A stretch of DNA of 64,000 nucleotides. Source: CAYLQA01 sp964385695. Lineage in GTDB: Bacteria; Desulfobacterota; Desulfobulbia; Desulfobulbales; Desulfurivibrionaceae. The DNA lies in NCBI GenBank assembly GCA_964385695.1, contig CAYLQA010000012.1, forward strand, positions 1-64,000, in the 5' to 3' direction. The notes beneath the pieces are model-generated. The model ran no database searches, was not told the origin of the DNA, and saw only the letters and a program-made list of their open reading frames with translations. The position numbers and the translations under genes were made by a program. This document shows positions 54,310 through 63,475 of this stretch, one piece after another (the first letter of the stretch is position 1; every line of letters begins with the position of its first letter).

Positions 54310-55458
54310 ATGAAACGTACTATTTTTGCATGCTGTGTAGCGGCTTTGCTCACGCTGGCCATGGTGGTCTCTGCGGGGGCTGCTGAAACCATCAAGATCG
54401 GCGCTATCCTGGCGGTCACCGGCCCGGCCTCCTTTTTGGGCGGACCTGAGTCCCGGACCATGCAGATGTTGGCCGATGAGATCAATGCCAAGGGCGGCAT
54501 CAACGGCAAAAAGATCGAGCTGATCATCAAGGATTCCGGCGCCAGCCCGGAAAAGGCAATCTCCTTTGCCAAGCAGTTGATCGAGGAAGAAAAAGTATTT
54601 GCCATCCTCGGACCTTCCACCTCCGGCGAGACCCTGAAAATTAAAAAGATCTGCGAACAGGGCAAGACTATTCTGCTCTCTTGCGCCGCAGCCGAGATGA
54701 TCGTTAATCCGGTTGCCAAGTACGTTTTCAAGACCCCGCAAAAAGACAGCTATGCGGCCAAGAAGATCTTCATGACCATGAACGAGATGGGTATTACCAA
54801 GATCGCCGTGGTAAGCGGTAACACCGGTTTCGGTAAGGCCGGCAAGAAGCAGCTTGAAAAGATCGCCCCTGAATTCGGTATCAAGGTTGTGACCAGTGAG
54901 GTTTACGACAAGAAATCCACCGACCTCTCCGCCCTGGTGGCCAAGCTCATGGCCCACAAGGATGTCCAGGCCGTGGTGAACTGGTCCATCGTTCCGGCCC
55001 AGGCCATCGTGGCCAAGAACATGCGCCAGGCAGGTTGGAATGTGCCGCTCTTCCAGAGCCATGGTTTTGGTAACATCAAGTACGTTCAGGCTGCAGGCGC
55101 TGCTGCAGAGGGCATCATCTTCCCGGCCGGTCGTCTGCTCATCGCCGATGTTTTGCCCGAGAGCAACGCTCAGAAGGCAGTGCTGCTCAAGTACAAAAAC
55201 GATTACGAGTCCAAGTTCAAAGAGCCTGCCTCCACCTTTGGCGGCCATGGTTACGATGCCTTTAAGATCCTCTGCCGGGCCATCGGCCAGGTTGGTACGG
55301 ACAAAGAAAAAGTCCGTGACGCCATTGAGAACATGCAGGGTTTTGTCGGCACCGGCGGTATCTTCAACTTCAGCCCAACAGACCATAACGGCCTGGGCAT
55401 GGACTCCTTTGCCATGCTGACCGTTAAAAACGGCAAGTTTGTTGAGTACAAGAAGTAA
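54310..55458 (+). CDS. livJ: Branched-chain amino-acid ABC binding protein, copy 1
   Basis: A periplasmic type I binding protein with a signal peptide (MKRTIFACCVAALLTLAM... ending VSAGA). Core motifs are IKIGAILAVTGPASFLGGPE, NAKGGINGKKIELIIKDSG, FAILGPSTSGETLKI and VVSGNTGFGKAGKKQL. Its 382 residues are highly similar to the next gene along the whole length. GGAGTTAGGAGG precedes the ATG. It feeds the LivHMGF permease encoded downstream, probably with a different specificity from copy 2. Confidence 0.92.
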   Translation: MKRTIFACCVAALLTLAMVVSAGAAETIKIGAILAVTGPASFLGGPESRTMQMLADEINAKGGINGKKIELIIKDSGASPEKAISFAKQLIEEEKVFAILGPSTSGETLKIKKICEQGKTILLSCAAAEMIVNPVAKYVFKTPQKDSYAAKKIFMTMNEMGITKIAVVSGNTGFGKAGKKQLEKIAPEFGIKVVTSEVYDKKSTDLSALVAKLMAHKDVQAVVNWSIVPAQAIVAKNMRQAGWNVPLFQSHGFGNIKYVQAAGAAAEGIIFPAGRLLIADVLPESNAQKAVLLKYKNDYESKFKEPASTFGGHGYDAFKILCRAIGQVGTDKEKVRDAIENMQGFVGTGGIFNFSPTDHNGLGMDSFAMLTVKNGKFVEYKK

Positions 55459-55493
55459 AGCAGGATATTAACCCCAGCGCAGAGAGTATATTT

Positions 55494-56648
55494 ATGTTTG
55501 GTAAATCTTTTTCGCGTCTTCTTGCTGCCGCTTTTTTACTTGCGGCGGTTTTCTCACCTGGACTGGCCCTTGCTGCAACAATTAAGCTTGGCGCCATCCT
55601 GGCGGTCACCGGCCCTGCCTCCTTTTTAGGCGGCCCTGAAGCCCGCACTCTTGAGATGCTGGTTGAAGAGTACAATGCCAAGGGCGGCATGTCCGGCAAC
55701 CAGATCGAGCTGATCATCAAGGACACCGGCGGCAGCCCGGAAAAGGCGATCTCCTTTGCCAAGCAGCTCATCGAGGAGGAGAAGGTCTTTGCCATCATCG
55801 GACCATCCACCTCCGGCGAGACCCTGAAGATCAAAAAGATTTGCGAGCAGGGTAAAACCATTCTGCTCTCCTGCGCTGCGGCTGAACTCATCGTTAATCC
55901 TGTGGCAAAACATGTCTTTAAGGTTGCACCCAAAGATATGTTCGCCGCCCAAAAGATCTTCATGACCATGAACAAAATGGGGATCTCCAAGGTGGCTGTG
56001 GTCAGCGGAAACACCGGCTTTGGCAAGGCGGGCAAAAAACAGCTCACCACCCTTGCCCCCAAGTTCGGCATCAACATTGTAGCCAGCGAGGTTTACGATA
56101 AAAAGGCCACCGACCTTTCCGCCGTTGTTGCCAAGATCAAGGCCAACACAGATATCCAGGCCGTGGTGAACTGGTCCGTCGTTCCTGCCCAGGCGATTTT
56201 GGCCAAGAACATGCGCCAGGCAGGTTGGAATGTGCCGCTCTTCCAGAGCCACGGTTTTGCCAACATCAAGTATGTCCAGGCCGCAGGGGTCGCAGCCGAG
56301 GGCATCCTCTTTCCGGCCAGCCGGGTTATGATCGCCGACAGCCTTGCCGCGGACCACCCGCAGCACAAGGTGATCTCCCATTACAAGTCTGCCTATGAGG
56401 GCAAATATAAAGAACAGGTGAGCACCTTTGGCGGCCACACCTATGACGCCTTTCTCATCCTGGATCAGGCCGTGAAATCCGCTGGCCTCAACCGAGCCAA
56501 GGTGCGGGATGCCATTGAGAACATGCAGGGCTTTATCGGCACCGCCGGTGCCTTCAACTTCAGCCCGGCAGACCACAACGGCCTGGGGCTGGATGCCTTC
56601 GCCATGCTGACCGTGAAAAACGGCAAGTTCGTCGCCTACGAGATGTAG
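55494..56648 (+). CDS. livK: Branched-chain amino-acid ABC binding protein, copy 2
   Basis: A tandem paralogue of the preceding gene, 35 bases on, with its own signal peptide (MFGKSFSRLLAAAFLLAAVF... ending ALA). It shares long identical stretches (ILAVTGPASFLGGPE, PSTSGETLKIKKICEQGKT, NMRQAGWNVPLFQSHGF). The main differences are in the C-terminal lobe. A terminator follows, so the two binding-protein genes form a transcript separate from livHMGF. Confidence 0.92.
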   Translation: MFGKSFSRLLAAAFLLAAVFSPGLALAATIKLGAILAVTGPASFLGGPEARTLEMLVEEYNAKGGMSGNQIELIIKDTGGSPEKAISFAKQLIEEEKVFAIIGPSTSGETLKIKKICEQGKTILLSCAAAELIVNPVAKHVFKVAPKDMFAAQKIFMTMNKMGISKVAVVSGNTGFGKAGKKQLTTLAPKFGINIVASEVYDKKATDLSAVVAKIKANTDIQAVVNWSVVPAQAILAKNMRQAGWNVPLFQSHGFANIKYVQAAGVAAEGILFPASRVMIADSLAADHPQHKVISHYKSAYEGKYKEQVSTFGGHTYDAFLILDQAVKSAGLNRAKVRDAIENMQGFIGTAGAFNFSPADHNGLGLDAFAMLTVKNGKFVAYEM

Positions 56649-56670
56649 GCTGCTTCAAACCGCAGCCAAG

Positions 56671-56709
56671 AAAAACGCCGTTAGCCCCCTTGAGGGATGA
56701 CGGCGTTTT
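56671..56709 (+). terminator. Terminator after the binding-protein pair
   Basis: The stem AAAACGCCGT/ACGGCGTTTT with an inner CCCCT/AGGG pairing is followed by TTTTCG, 22 bases after the livK stop. The remaining gap to livH (to 57000) holds the inverted repeat at 56795-56902 and AT-rich sequence. Confidence 0.8.
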
Positions 56710-56794
56710 CGTGTATATAAGCGATTCTGTATTTTTTTGAACCTTTCGTAAAAAGTTGAAAGAGGCTCTGAGAGAAAAACGTCCCGTAGATAAT

Positions 56795-56902
56795 GGTGTC
56801 ATTCCCGCGCAGGCGGGAATCCAGGTTGAGGGCAACATCTTGCAAAGACTGGATCGAAGTCTCGCAGGCTCGCTTATCTCCCGTTTTCACGGGAATGACA
56901 CC
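56795..56902. repeat. GGTGTCATTCCCG inverted repeat pair
   Basis: GGTGTCATTCCCG (56795-56807) and CGGGAATGACACC (56890-56902) are exact reverse complements. The left arm continues with CGCAGGCGGGAATCCAG, as in the 28-bp repeat at 39882-39954. Confidence 0.8.
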
Positions 56903-57000
56903 CTATTTGCTCAATAGCTGTATTCAATTTCTCTTTCTCCTCTTCAACTTAACTACGGATTAACTTTCTTTAAACTTTTGTCTAAAGTCAAGCATTTACC

Positions 57001-57891
57001 ATGAGCCCCGAACTCTTTGTTCAATATCTCTTTGCCGGTATCACCTATGGCATCATCTATGCCATTGTGGGGATCGGCTTTAATATCATTTACAACACCA
57101 CCGGCATCATCAACTTTGCCCAGGGCGAGTTTGTGATGTTGGGCGGAATGATTGCCATTTCCCTTAATGGGATACTGCCCCTGCCCGTGGCCATTGCCCT
57201 GGCAGTGGTTATAACCATGATCATCGGCGCATTGGTGGAGATCATCTTTATCCGTTGGCTAGAAAACCCGTCTGTTTTACGGATGATCATCATCACCATC
57301 GGCATCTCCATCCTGATCCGCGAGGTGGCGCTGCATATCTGGGGCGAGGGTGTACGCTCTCTGCCCTATTTTGTCGGCAATGAGATCACCACCATCTCCA
57401 TCCTTGGGGCCAAGATATCACCCCAGGTACTCTGGGTTATTGGCGTTTGTGCCGTGATGGTTGCTGGGCTGAGCGGTTTTTTCAAGTTCACCCTCCAGGG
57501 CAAGAAGATGCAGGCCTGCGCCTCAAACCGCATGGCAGCCACCCTTTGCGGCATCAACCCCAAAAACATGGTGACCTTTTCCTTTATGCTCTCCGCCGGA
57601 ATCGGCGCTTTGGCAGGCTGCGTGATGAGCCCCATTACCTACACCCAATATGATATCGGTACGGGCCTTGCCATCAAGGGCTTTACCGTTGCCATTCTCG
57701 GCGGCTTGGGCAATGCCATGGCCGCGGTCATAGCCGGGTTGCTCCTTGGCCTCATCGAGGCCTTTAGTGTAAGCGTGTTGCCCCTCGCCTTTCAGGATGC
57801 CATCTCCATCGCCATCCTGTTGATCATCCTCTTTGTCCGTCCCCATGGCCTGTTCGGCCGGAGTGACGCAGCCAGTCTCAAGGAGTTTTGA
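57001..57891 (+). CDS. livH: Branched-chain amino-acid ABC permease LivH
   Basis: An inner-membrane permease with about eight helices (YLFAGITYGIIYAIVGIGFN, QGEFVMLGGMIAISL) and the conserved GINPKNMVTFSFMLSAGIGA ATPase-contact region. The length of 296 is standard. There is no clear ribosome site before the ATG. The stop lies just before the livM start. Confidence 0.94.
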   Translation: MSPELFVQYLFAGITYGIIYAIVGIGFNIIYNTTGIINFAQGEFVMLGGMIAISLNGILPLPVAIALAVVITMIIGALVEIIFIRWLENPSVLRMIIITIGISILIREVALHIWGEGVRSLPYFVGNEITTISILGAKISPQVLWVIGVCAVMVAGLSGFFKFTLQGKKMQACASNRMAATLCGINPKNMVTFSFMLSAGIGALAGCVMSPITYTQYDIGTGLAIKGFTVAILGGLGNAMAAVIAGLLLGLIEAFSVSVLPLAFQDAISIAILLIILFVRPHGLFGRSDAASLKEF

Positions 57892-57893
57892 TC

Positions 57894-58952
57894 ATGAAAC
57901 GCTATTCTCCTTTGGGCATACTTCTCGCCGCAGTGATCGGCATTCAGCTCATCACCCAGGCCACGGAAACAAGCTATTACCTGACCCAGCTCACCATGAC
58001 CGCCTATTATTCGCTGGTCATTGTGGGCCTTTGTCTGCTCATGGGCTATGCCGGGCAGATCTCTTTAGGACACGCCGGGTTCTTTGCCATTGGCGGCTAT
58101 ATCTCGGCCAGCCTCACCACCTATAATCTTACGCCCTTCAAGGATAAGACCATTGTCATGCTTTTCGACAAACTGGGCTTTCTGGTCACGGGCGAGGATA
58201 TTTTCGGCGAACCCTTGATGAACTTTCACCCTTGGTTTGCCTGCATTGTTGCCATTGTGGTGACCATCATCATCGCCTATTTCCTTGGCATCCCGGTCCT
58301 CAAGCTGAAAGGGCATTACCTGGCCATGGCCACCCTGGGTTTTGGCATCATCATCTATCGCGTTGCCCTGGCAACACCCATATTTGGTGAGGCAGACGGC
58401 ATTTCCGAGGTGCCTGCATTCACCCTTTTGCCGGGCATTACGGTGAGTGGAGATTTCGGGGCCCGAACCAGCAACTATTACATTGCCTGGGGTATGGTTC
58501 TCATTGCCATGTGGCTGCTCTTGAACCTGATCCACTCCCGAGTGGGCCGGGCCCTGCGCGCCATCCACGGGGCGGAAGACGCCACCAATGCCATGGGCGT
58601 GGATACCTCTCGCTATAAATTGAACACCTTTGTTATCAGCGCCGTGCTTGCGGCCGTGGCCGGTGTCTTTTTGACCCATTACAACGGCGGCATAGGCCCT
58701 TCCGAGGCCAGCATCATGAAGTCGGTCCGCTATGTGGCCCTGGTTGCCATCGGCGGCATGGCCCATCTCTGGGGTGCCTTGACAATGGGTGTGGTTCTTA
58801 ATTTCATGAGCTTTCGCGGCTGGTTCGGTTCTTACGATGATGCGGTCTTCGGCACCATCCTCATCGTGATCATGCTCTTTGCCCCGGAAGGAATTCTCAG
58901 GCTCTCCATTCTGCCTAAGCTTAAAGGCCTGCTCGGCAAGGAGGGCAACTGA
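57894..58952 (+). CDS. livM: Branched-chain amino-acid ABC permease LivM
   Basis: The second permease subunit, about ten helices, with GYAGQISLGHAGFFAIGGYI near the N-terminus and RALRAIHGAEDATNAMGVD before the last helices. ATG 57894 lies 2 bases after the livH stop, with AAGGAG within livH. It overlaps livG by one base. Confidence 0.94.
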   Translation: MKRYSPLGILLAAVIGIQLITQATETSYYLTQLTMTAYYSLVIVGLCLLMGYAGQISLGHAGFFAIGGYISASLTTYNLTPFKDKTIVMLFDKLGFLVTGEDIFGEPLMNFHPWFACIVAIVVTIIIAYFLGIPVLKLKGHYLAMATLGFGIIIYRVALATPIFGEADGISEVPAFTLLPGITVSGDFGARTSNYYIAWGMVLIAMWLLLNLIHSRVGRALRAIHGAEDATNAMGVDTSRYKLNTFVISAVLAAVAGVFLTHYNGGIGPSEASIMKSVRYVALVAIGGMAHLWGALTMGVVLNFMSFRGWFGSYDDAVFGTILIVIMLFAPEGILRLSILPKLKGLLGKEGN

Positions 58953-59740
58953 TGGCAATGCTCTCGGTCAAAAACGTCAACCGTTTCTTCGGCGGCCTGC
59001 ATGCGGTGAACGATGCCAGCTTTGATGTGGAACAGGGATTGATCAAGGCAGTGATCGGCCCCAACGGCGCAGGCAAGACCACCCTCTTCAACCTGATCTC
59101 CGGCGCCCTGCCCTTAAGTTCAGGCGAGGTTCTTTTTGCAAGCCAGCCCATCCACGGCCTACAACCCTATCAGATTGCCCGGCGCGGCATTGCCAGAACC
59201 TATCAGAATATCAAGCTCTACCCCGGCATGACCGCCCTTGAGAATGTCATGATCGGCCGCCATGTGCAAAGCAATGCCGGATTCCTGGCTGGAATGTTCA
59301 ATCTGCCCAAAACCTGGACAGAAGAAAAGGCAATCAAGGAAAAGTGCCTGGAACTGCTGGATCTTCTGGAAGTGGCCGACCTTGCCAACACCGAGGCCAC
59401 CAGCCTGGCATTCGGCCAGCAACGGGCCGTGGAGTTTGCCAGGGCCCTGGCCATGGAGCCCACCCTGCTCCTGCTCGATGAACCGGCCGCAGGCCTCAAT
59501 ATTTATGAGACCGCCGAGGTGGCCCGCTTGATCACTAAGATCAACGAGCGCGGCATCACCGTTTTGCTGGTTGAGCACGACATGTCCCTTGTTATGGATA
59601 TCTCCCAGGAGATTGTGGTTCTTTCCTTTGGCCAGAAGATTGCCGAGGACACGCCGCATAATATCCAACAGAACAAGGAAGTCATCAAGATCTACCTGGG
59701 CGAGGAAGAAGAGGAGGAGGACGACGATGCTGAGGATTAA
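58952..59740 (+). CDS. livG: Branched-chain amino-acid ABC ATPase LivG
   Basis: An ABC ATPase with Walker A GPNGAGKTT (~32), the LivG-type RTYQNIKLYPGMTALENVMI region, signature LAFGQQRAVEFARALA (Phe in place of the usual Ser) and Walker B LLLLDEPAAGLN. The acidic tail (EEEEEEDDDAED) also serves as the purine-rich ribosome site of livF. Confidence 0.94.
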   Translation: MAMLSVKNVNRFFGGLHAVNDASFDVEQGLIKAVIGPNGAGKTTLFNLISGALPLSSGEVLFASQPIHGLQPYQIARRGIARTYQNIKLYPGMTALENVMIGRHVQSNAGFLAGMFNLPKTWTEEKAIKEKCLELLDLLEVADLANTEATSLAFGQQRAVEFARALAMEPTLLLLDEPAAGLNIYETAEVARLITKINERGITVLLVEHDMSLVMDISQEIVVLSFGQKIAEDTPHNIQQNKEVIKIYLGEEEEEEDDDAED

Positions 59741-60446
59741 AAACCTTGAGGCCGGTTACGGTAAGATCCGGGTCCTCAAGCGCATCTCCCTCCACGTTGA
59801 TCCGGGCGAGATCGTCACCCTGATCGGCGCCAACGGCGCAGGAAAGACCACCCTGCTCTCCACCATCACAGGCCTGGTGAAGGCAACGGATGGCGAGATC
59901 ATGCTCCAGGGCGAGGCAATAGAAAAGATTGCGGCGGAAAAAATCGTGGAGCGCGGCTGCTCACTGGTGCCGGAAGGCCGCCAGGTATTCGCCACCATGA
60001 CCGTGAAAGAAAACCTGATTCTTGGCGGCTATGTCCAGCACAAGAAGGGCAATAAAAAGTTTGCCCAGGCCATCGACCATATCTATGAGCTCTTCCCGGT
60101 TTTAGAAGAACGCAAGGATCAGCTGGCAGGCACCCTTTCCGGCGGCGAACAGCAGATGCTGGCCATGGGCCGGGCGCTGATGGCCAAACCAGCGTTGATC
60201 ATGCTCGACGAGCCCTCCACCGGACTGGCCCCACTCATTGTTAAAAACATTTTCAGTATTATCAAACGCTTACGCAACGAAGGCAATACCGTGCTCCTCA
60301 TCGAGCAAAACGCCAAGGCCGCGCTCAAGATTGCCGACCGCGGTTACGTAATGGAAACGGGCAAGATCATCGTCCAGGGCCCTGCCGAGGATCTCTTGGC
60401 CAACAAGGATGTCCAGCGGGCGTATTTGGGGCGGGACGTAGAATAA
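59727..60446 (+). CDS. livF: Branched-chain amino-acid ABC ATPase LivF
   Basis: The ATG at 59727 (MLRIKNLEAGYG) overlaps the end of livG by 14 bases and is preceded by GAGGAGGAGG. The frame is open further upstream, but that part is livG out of frame. Walker A GANGAGKTT, signature LSGGEQQMLAMGRALM and Walker B LIMLDEPSTGLAP are present. The 239 residues are typical. Confidence 0.95.
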   Translation: MLRIKNLEAGYGKIRVLKRISLHVDPGEIVTLIGANGAGKTTLLSTITGLVKATDGEIMLQGEAIEKIAAEKIVERGCSLVPEGRQVFATMTVKENLILGGYVQHKKGNKKFAQAIDHIYELFPVLEERKDQLAGTLSGGEQQMLAMGRALMAKPALIMLDEPSTGLAPLIVKNIFSIIKRLRNEGNTVLLIEQNAKAALKIADRGYVMETGKIIVQGPAEDLLANKDVQRAYLGRDVE

Positions 60447-60454
60447 TTTTTTTT

Positions 60455-60646
60455 GCCACGAAACCCACGAGCGGTGTGACTTGATCACACGGCGAAGGAC
60501 ACGAAATTGTTAACCACATGCTCTCTGTAGGAGCGGTTTTAACCGCGATCAATGTCGCCGGATGCTTCCAGCTTGGTTTTCGCCATTAAAATGGCTCCTA
60601 CAAAAACAGCAAAAAAGTTTTCGTGTTTTTTCGTGTATTTCGTGGC
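60455..60646. repeat. Nested composite repeat with inserted palindrome
   Basis: The outer arms GCCACGAAACCCACGAG and TTTCGTGTATTTCGTGGC enclose an inner hairpin 60526-60602 (TGTAGGAGCGGTTTTAACCG to CCATTAAAATGGCTCCTACA). The left outer arm is interrupted at 60474-60496 by the GTGTGA palindrome also found at 39756. It fills the livF-paaK gap. Confidence 0.78.
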
Positions 60647-60687
60647 TAATCTAATCTTTAACAGTATTCATCAGCCAGGAGGTTGCC

Positions 60688-61986
60688 ATGTATTGGGACG
60701 AGGCTAAAGAATGTATCTCACGGGATGACCTGGAACAATTACAACTGGAACGGCTCCAGTCCACTCTCTATCGGGTGGCCACCCATGTCCCCTTTTACCG
60801 AGAAAAATTCAAGGAGTTTGGCGTTGATCCAGACGGCTTCCGCTCCTTAGACGAGCTTTCCAGCCTGCCCTTTACCACCAAGCAGGATCTTCGCGACAAC
60901 TACCCCTATGGCCTTTTTGCCGTGCCCTTGCGCGAGGTGGTGCGGGTCCATGCCTCCTCCGGCACCACCGGCCAGGCCACGGTAGTCGGCTACACGGAAA
61001 ACGACATCAAAACCTGGTCCAACCTGGTGGCCCGCGTGCTTACCGGCGCTGGGGTAACGAACGACGATGTGGTCCAGATCGCATTCGGCTACGGCATGTT
61101 CACCGGCGGATTCGGCCTGCATTACGGCTCCGAGCGGGTGGGCGCCTCGGTTATCCCTATTTCAAGCGGCAATACCAAGCGCCAGATCCAGATCATGCAG
61201 GATTTCCGAACCACGGCTCTGGTCTGCACCCCGAGCTATGCCCTGCTCATGGCCGACGCCATGGAGGAGATGGGGATCAACACCAACTCTCTGACCCTCA
61301 AGTACGGTCTTTTCGGGGCCGAGCCCTGGTCCGAGGCCATGCGCAACGAGATCCAGGACAAGCTCAACATCATTGCCACGGACAACTACGGTCTGTCCGA
61401 GGTCATGGGCCCTGGCGTGGCCGGCGAATGCCAGGAGCGCAATGGCCTACATGTGAACGAGGATCACTTCCTCATTGAGATCATCGACCCAGAAACACTG
61501 GAACCGGTTAAGCCGGGCGAAATAGGCGAGCTGGTGGTCACCACCCTGACCAAAGAGGCCTTTCCGGTTATCCGCTACCGCACCCGCGACCTGACCCGCC
61601 TTGTTGAAGGAACCTGCCCTTGCGGCCGCACCACCCGCCGCATCCAGCGTATCTTGGGCCGCACCGATGACATGCTGATCGTCAAGGGAGTGAATGTCTA
61701 TCCCTCCCAGATCGAGAACATCCTCTTTGAAATCGAGGGCACTAAACCCCATTACCAGATCATTGTCGAGCGCCACGGCAGGCTTGACAAAATCACCGTC
61801 TTGGTGGAGGTTATCGAGTCCATCTTTTTTGACCAGATGAAAAAGCAGCGCGAGATGATCGACCTTATCAAACGCCGGCTGCAGGCAGAACTGGGCATCG
61901 GCGTAGATATTAAGCTGGTTGAAGAAAAGAGCCTTGAGCGTACAGAAGGCAAGGCCAAACGAATTATAGACAAGAGAGAGTTATAG
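60688..61986 (+). CDS. paaK: Phenylacetate-CoA ligase, paralogue 2
   Basis: The same fold and motifs as paralogue 1: HASSGTTGQATVVGYTEND (~90), FGAEPWSEAMRNEIQD, YGLSEVMGPGVAGEC, CPCGRTTRRIQRILGRTDDM and VKGVNVYPSQIENIL. At 432 residues it is full length. It differs at many positions, so a different arylacetate preference is plausible. CAGGAGG lies 5 bases before the ATG. The two ligases bracket the transporter genes. Confidence 0.93.
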   Translation: MYWDEAKECISRDDLEQLQLERLQSTLYRVATHVPFYREKFKEFGVDPDGFRSLDELSSLPFTTKQDLRDNYPYGLFAVPLREVVRVHASSGTTGQATVVGYTENDIKTWSNLVARVLTGAGVTNDDVVQIAFGYGMFTGGFGLHYGSERVGASVIPISSGNTKRQIQIMQDFRTTALVCTPSYALLMADAMEEMGINTNSLTLKYGLFGAEPWSEAMRNEIQDKLNIIATDNYGLSEVMGPGVAGECQERNGLHVNEDHFLIEIIDPETLEPVKPGEIGELVVTTLTKEAFPVIRYRTRDLTRLVEGTCPCGRTTRRIQRILGRTDDMLIVKGVNVYPSQIENILFEIEGTKPHYQIIVERHGRLDKITVLVEVIESIFFDQMKKQREMIDLIKRRLQAELGIGVDIKLVEEKSLERTEGKAKRIIDKREL

Positions 61987-61989
61987 CCG

Positions 61990-62175
61990 TTCATTTTCTT
62001 TGCTTGCCCAAAGAAAACGAACCAGCAGCGAAGTGGCGAAAGAAAAGGCAGCCGTTTACTTGGCCCTGCGGGCTTCCCTGCGCTGCTCGCAATGGTTGGG
62101 CCTTTGCAAAACTCGCTTCGCTCAAACATGTTGCAAACGCTTTTTCCAACCATTACTGTGCTGCTCAGCTACGTA
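61990..62175 (+). repeat. Two-hairpin structured repeat, copy C
   Basis: The head hairpin TTTTCTTT/AAAGAAAA has loop GCTTGCCC (61994-62017). The mini-stem is GCCC-TGC-GGGC. The second stem is AATGGTTGG/CCAACCATT plus TTTGCAA/TTGCAAA (62091-62154) with a five-T bulge and loop AACTCGCTTCGCTCAAACA. The stems differ from copy B but keep pairing. Confidence 0.82.
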
Positions 62176-62216
62176 AAAATGGCACTTAAAAAGATATAAA
62201 AACAAAGGAAACTAGC

Positions 62217-63395
62217 ATGGCTATATCAAAGAAAATGATCGACTTTGCGGAGCGTTCTTCTTGGATCCGCAAGATGTTTGAAGAGGGTGCAAAACTCAAG
62301 GCCGAGTTTGGCGCAGAAAATGTTTTTGACTTCAGCCTGGGTAACCCGGACCTGCAGCCCCCTGCCGCTTATGGCGATGCAGTCAAAAGCGTGGCTGCCG
62401 AAGAAGGCCCTGGTGTGCATGGCTATATGCCCAACGGTGGTTACCCCTTTGTCCGCAAGGCAGTTGCCGCGCAGATCGGCAAGGAGCAGGGCGTAACAAC
62501 CCTTACCGCAGACGATATCCTCATGACCGTTGGCGCGGCCGGCGGCCTGAACGTTATCATGAAGGCTCTGCTTGATCCGGGTGACGAGGTCATCATCCTC
62601 ACCCCCTTCTTTGTCGAGTACAACTTTTACATCGACAACCACGGTGGTAAGCCGGTTATCGTGAAGACCGCCGATGATTTCAGCCTGGATCTCGCTGCAA
62701 TTGAGGCAGCCATTACCGATAACACCAAGGCGATCATCATCAACAGCCCCAACAACCCCACCGGCCAGATATACTCTGAGGCCGAGTTGGCAGGCTTGGG
62801 CGAAATTTTAGGTAAGGCGAGCCAGACCATTTACCTGATCTCCGATGAGCCCTACCGCAAAATCGTATTCGACAACCACGAGGTGCCTTCGATCTTTAAG
62901 GCCTATAAAAACTCGGTGGTGGTCTCCTCATACTCCAAGGACTTGTCGCTCCCCGGCGAGCGCATCGGCTATATCGCCGTGAACCCCGAGGTTGCCGACA
63001 AAGGCGCCTTTATCGGCGCCATGACCCTGGCCAACCGCATCCTGGGCTTTGTCAATGCCCCGGCGCTCATGCAGCGTGTGGTTGCCCAACTCCAGGGCGC
63101 AACTGTGGAGACAGACATTTACACCCGTCGCCGGGAGATGTTCTGCAAGGTCCTCACCGACGCGGGCTTTGAGTTTGAGCCGCCCAAGGGTGCCTTCTAT
63201 CTCTTCCCAAAATCCCCCATTGAAGACGATGCCAAATTCTGCGGCATCCTGGCCGAGCAAAAAATCCTGGCCGTACCGGGCCGCGGCTTCGGCATGCCCG
63301 GCTATTTTCGCCTCGCCTTCTGTGTTGAGGATGCAGTAATTGAGCGCTCTGTTGAGGCCTTTAAAAAGGCCATGGAGGCTGCCAGAGCCCTGTAG
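62217..63395 (+). CDS. PLP-dependent class I/II aminotransferase
   Basis: A fold-type I aminotransferase of 392 residues: FSLGNPDLQPP near the start, the HGYMPNGGYPFVRKAVAAQI segment, INSPNNPTGQIYSEAEL, ISDEPYRKIVF, and the PLP lysine in SSYSKDLSLPGERIGY. The C-terminus has the substrate Arg in MPGYFRLAFC. It would convert aromatic or branched-chain amino acids into the 2-oxo acids used by IorAB (inferred from position). AAAGGAAA precedes the ATG. Confidence 0.92.
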   Translation: MAISKKMIDFAERSSWIRKMFEEGAKLKAEFGAENVFDFSLGNPDLQPPAAYGDAVKSVAAEEGPGVHGYMPNGGYPFVRKAVAAQIGKEQGVTTLTADDILMTVGAAGGLNVIMKALLDPGDEVIILTPFFVEYNFYIDNHGGKPVIVKTADDFSLDLAAIEAAITDNTKAIIINSPNNPTGQIYSEAELAGLGEILGKASQTIYLISDEPYRKIVFDNHEVPSIFKAYKNSVVVSSYSKDLSLPGERIGYIAVNPEVADKGAFIGAMTLANRILGFVNAPALMQRVVAQLQGATVETDIYTRRREMFCKVLTDAGFEFEPPKGAFYLFPKSPIEDDAKFCGILAEQKILAVPGRGFGMPGYFRLAFCVEDAVIERSVEAFKKAMEAARAL

Positions 63396-63421
63396 CTTTT
63401 CAAACTCCAGCAATACATATC

Positions 63422-63463
63422 AAAAGGCGGCTCGGGAAAATATCCCCAGGCCGCCTTTTTTTT
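63422..63463. terminator. Bidirectional terminator
   Basis: The stem AAAAGGCGG/CCGCCTTTTT with an inner CGGG..CCCC-type pairing has T9 on the plus strand and T4 on the minus strand. It lies between convergent genes. Confidence 0.88.
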
Positions 63464-63475
63464 TGTTTCATAGCA

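Noticed and set aside
59571..59726. Upstream extension of LivF
   Set aside because: It is the livG coding region read in another frame; the strong ribosome site and domain start are at 59727.
60474..60496. CRP-type operator
   Set aside because: The half-sites fit but the spacer is five bases, and it lies inside a dispersed repeat, not at a promoter.
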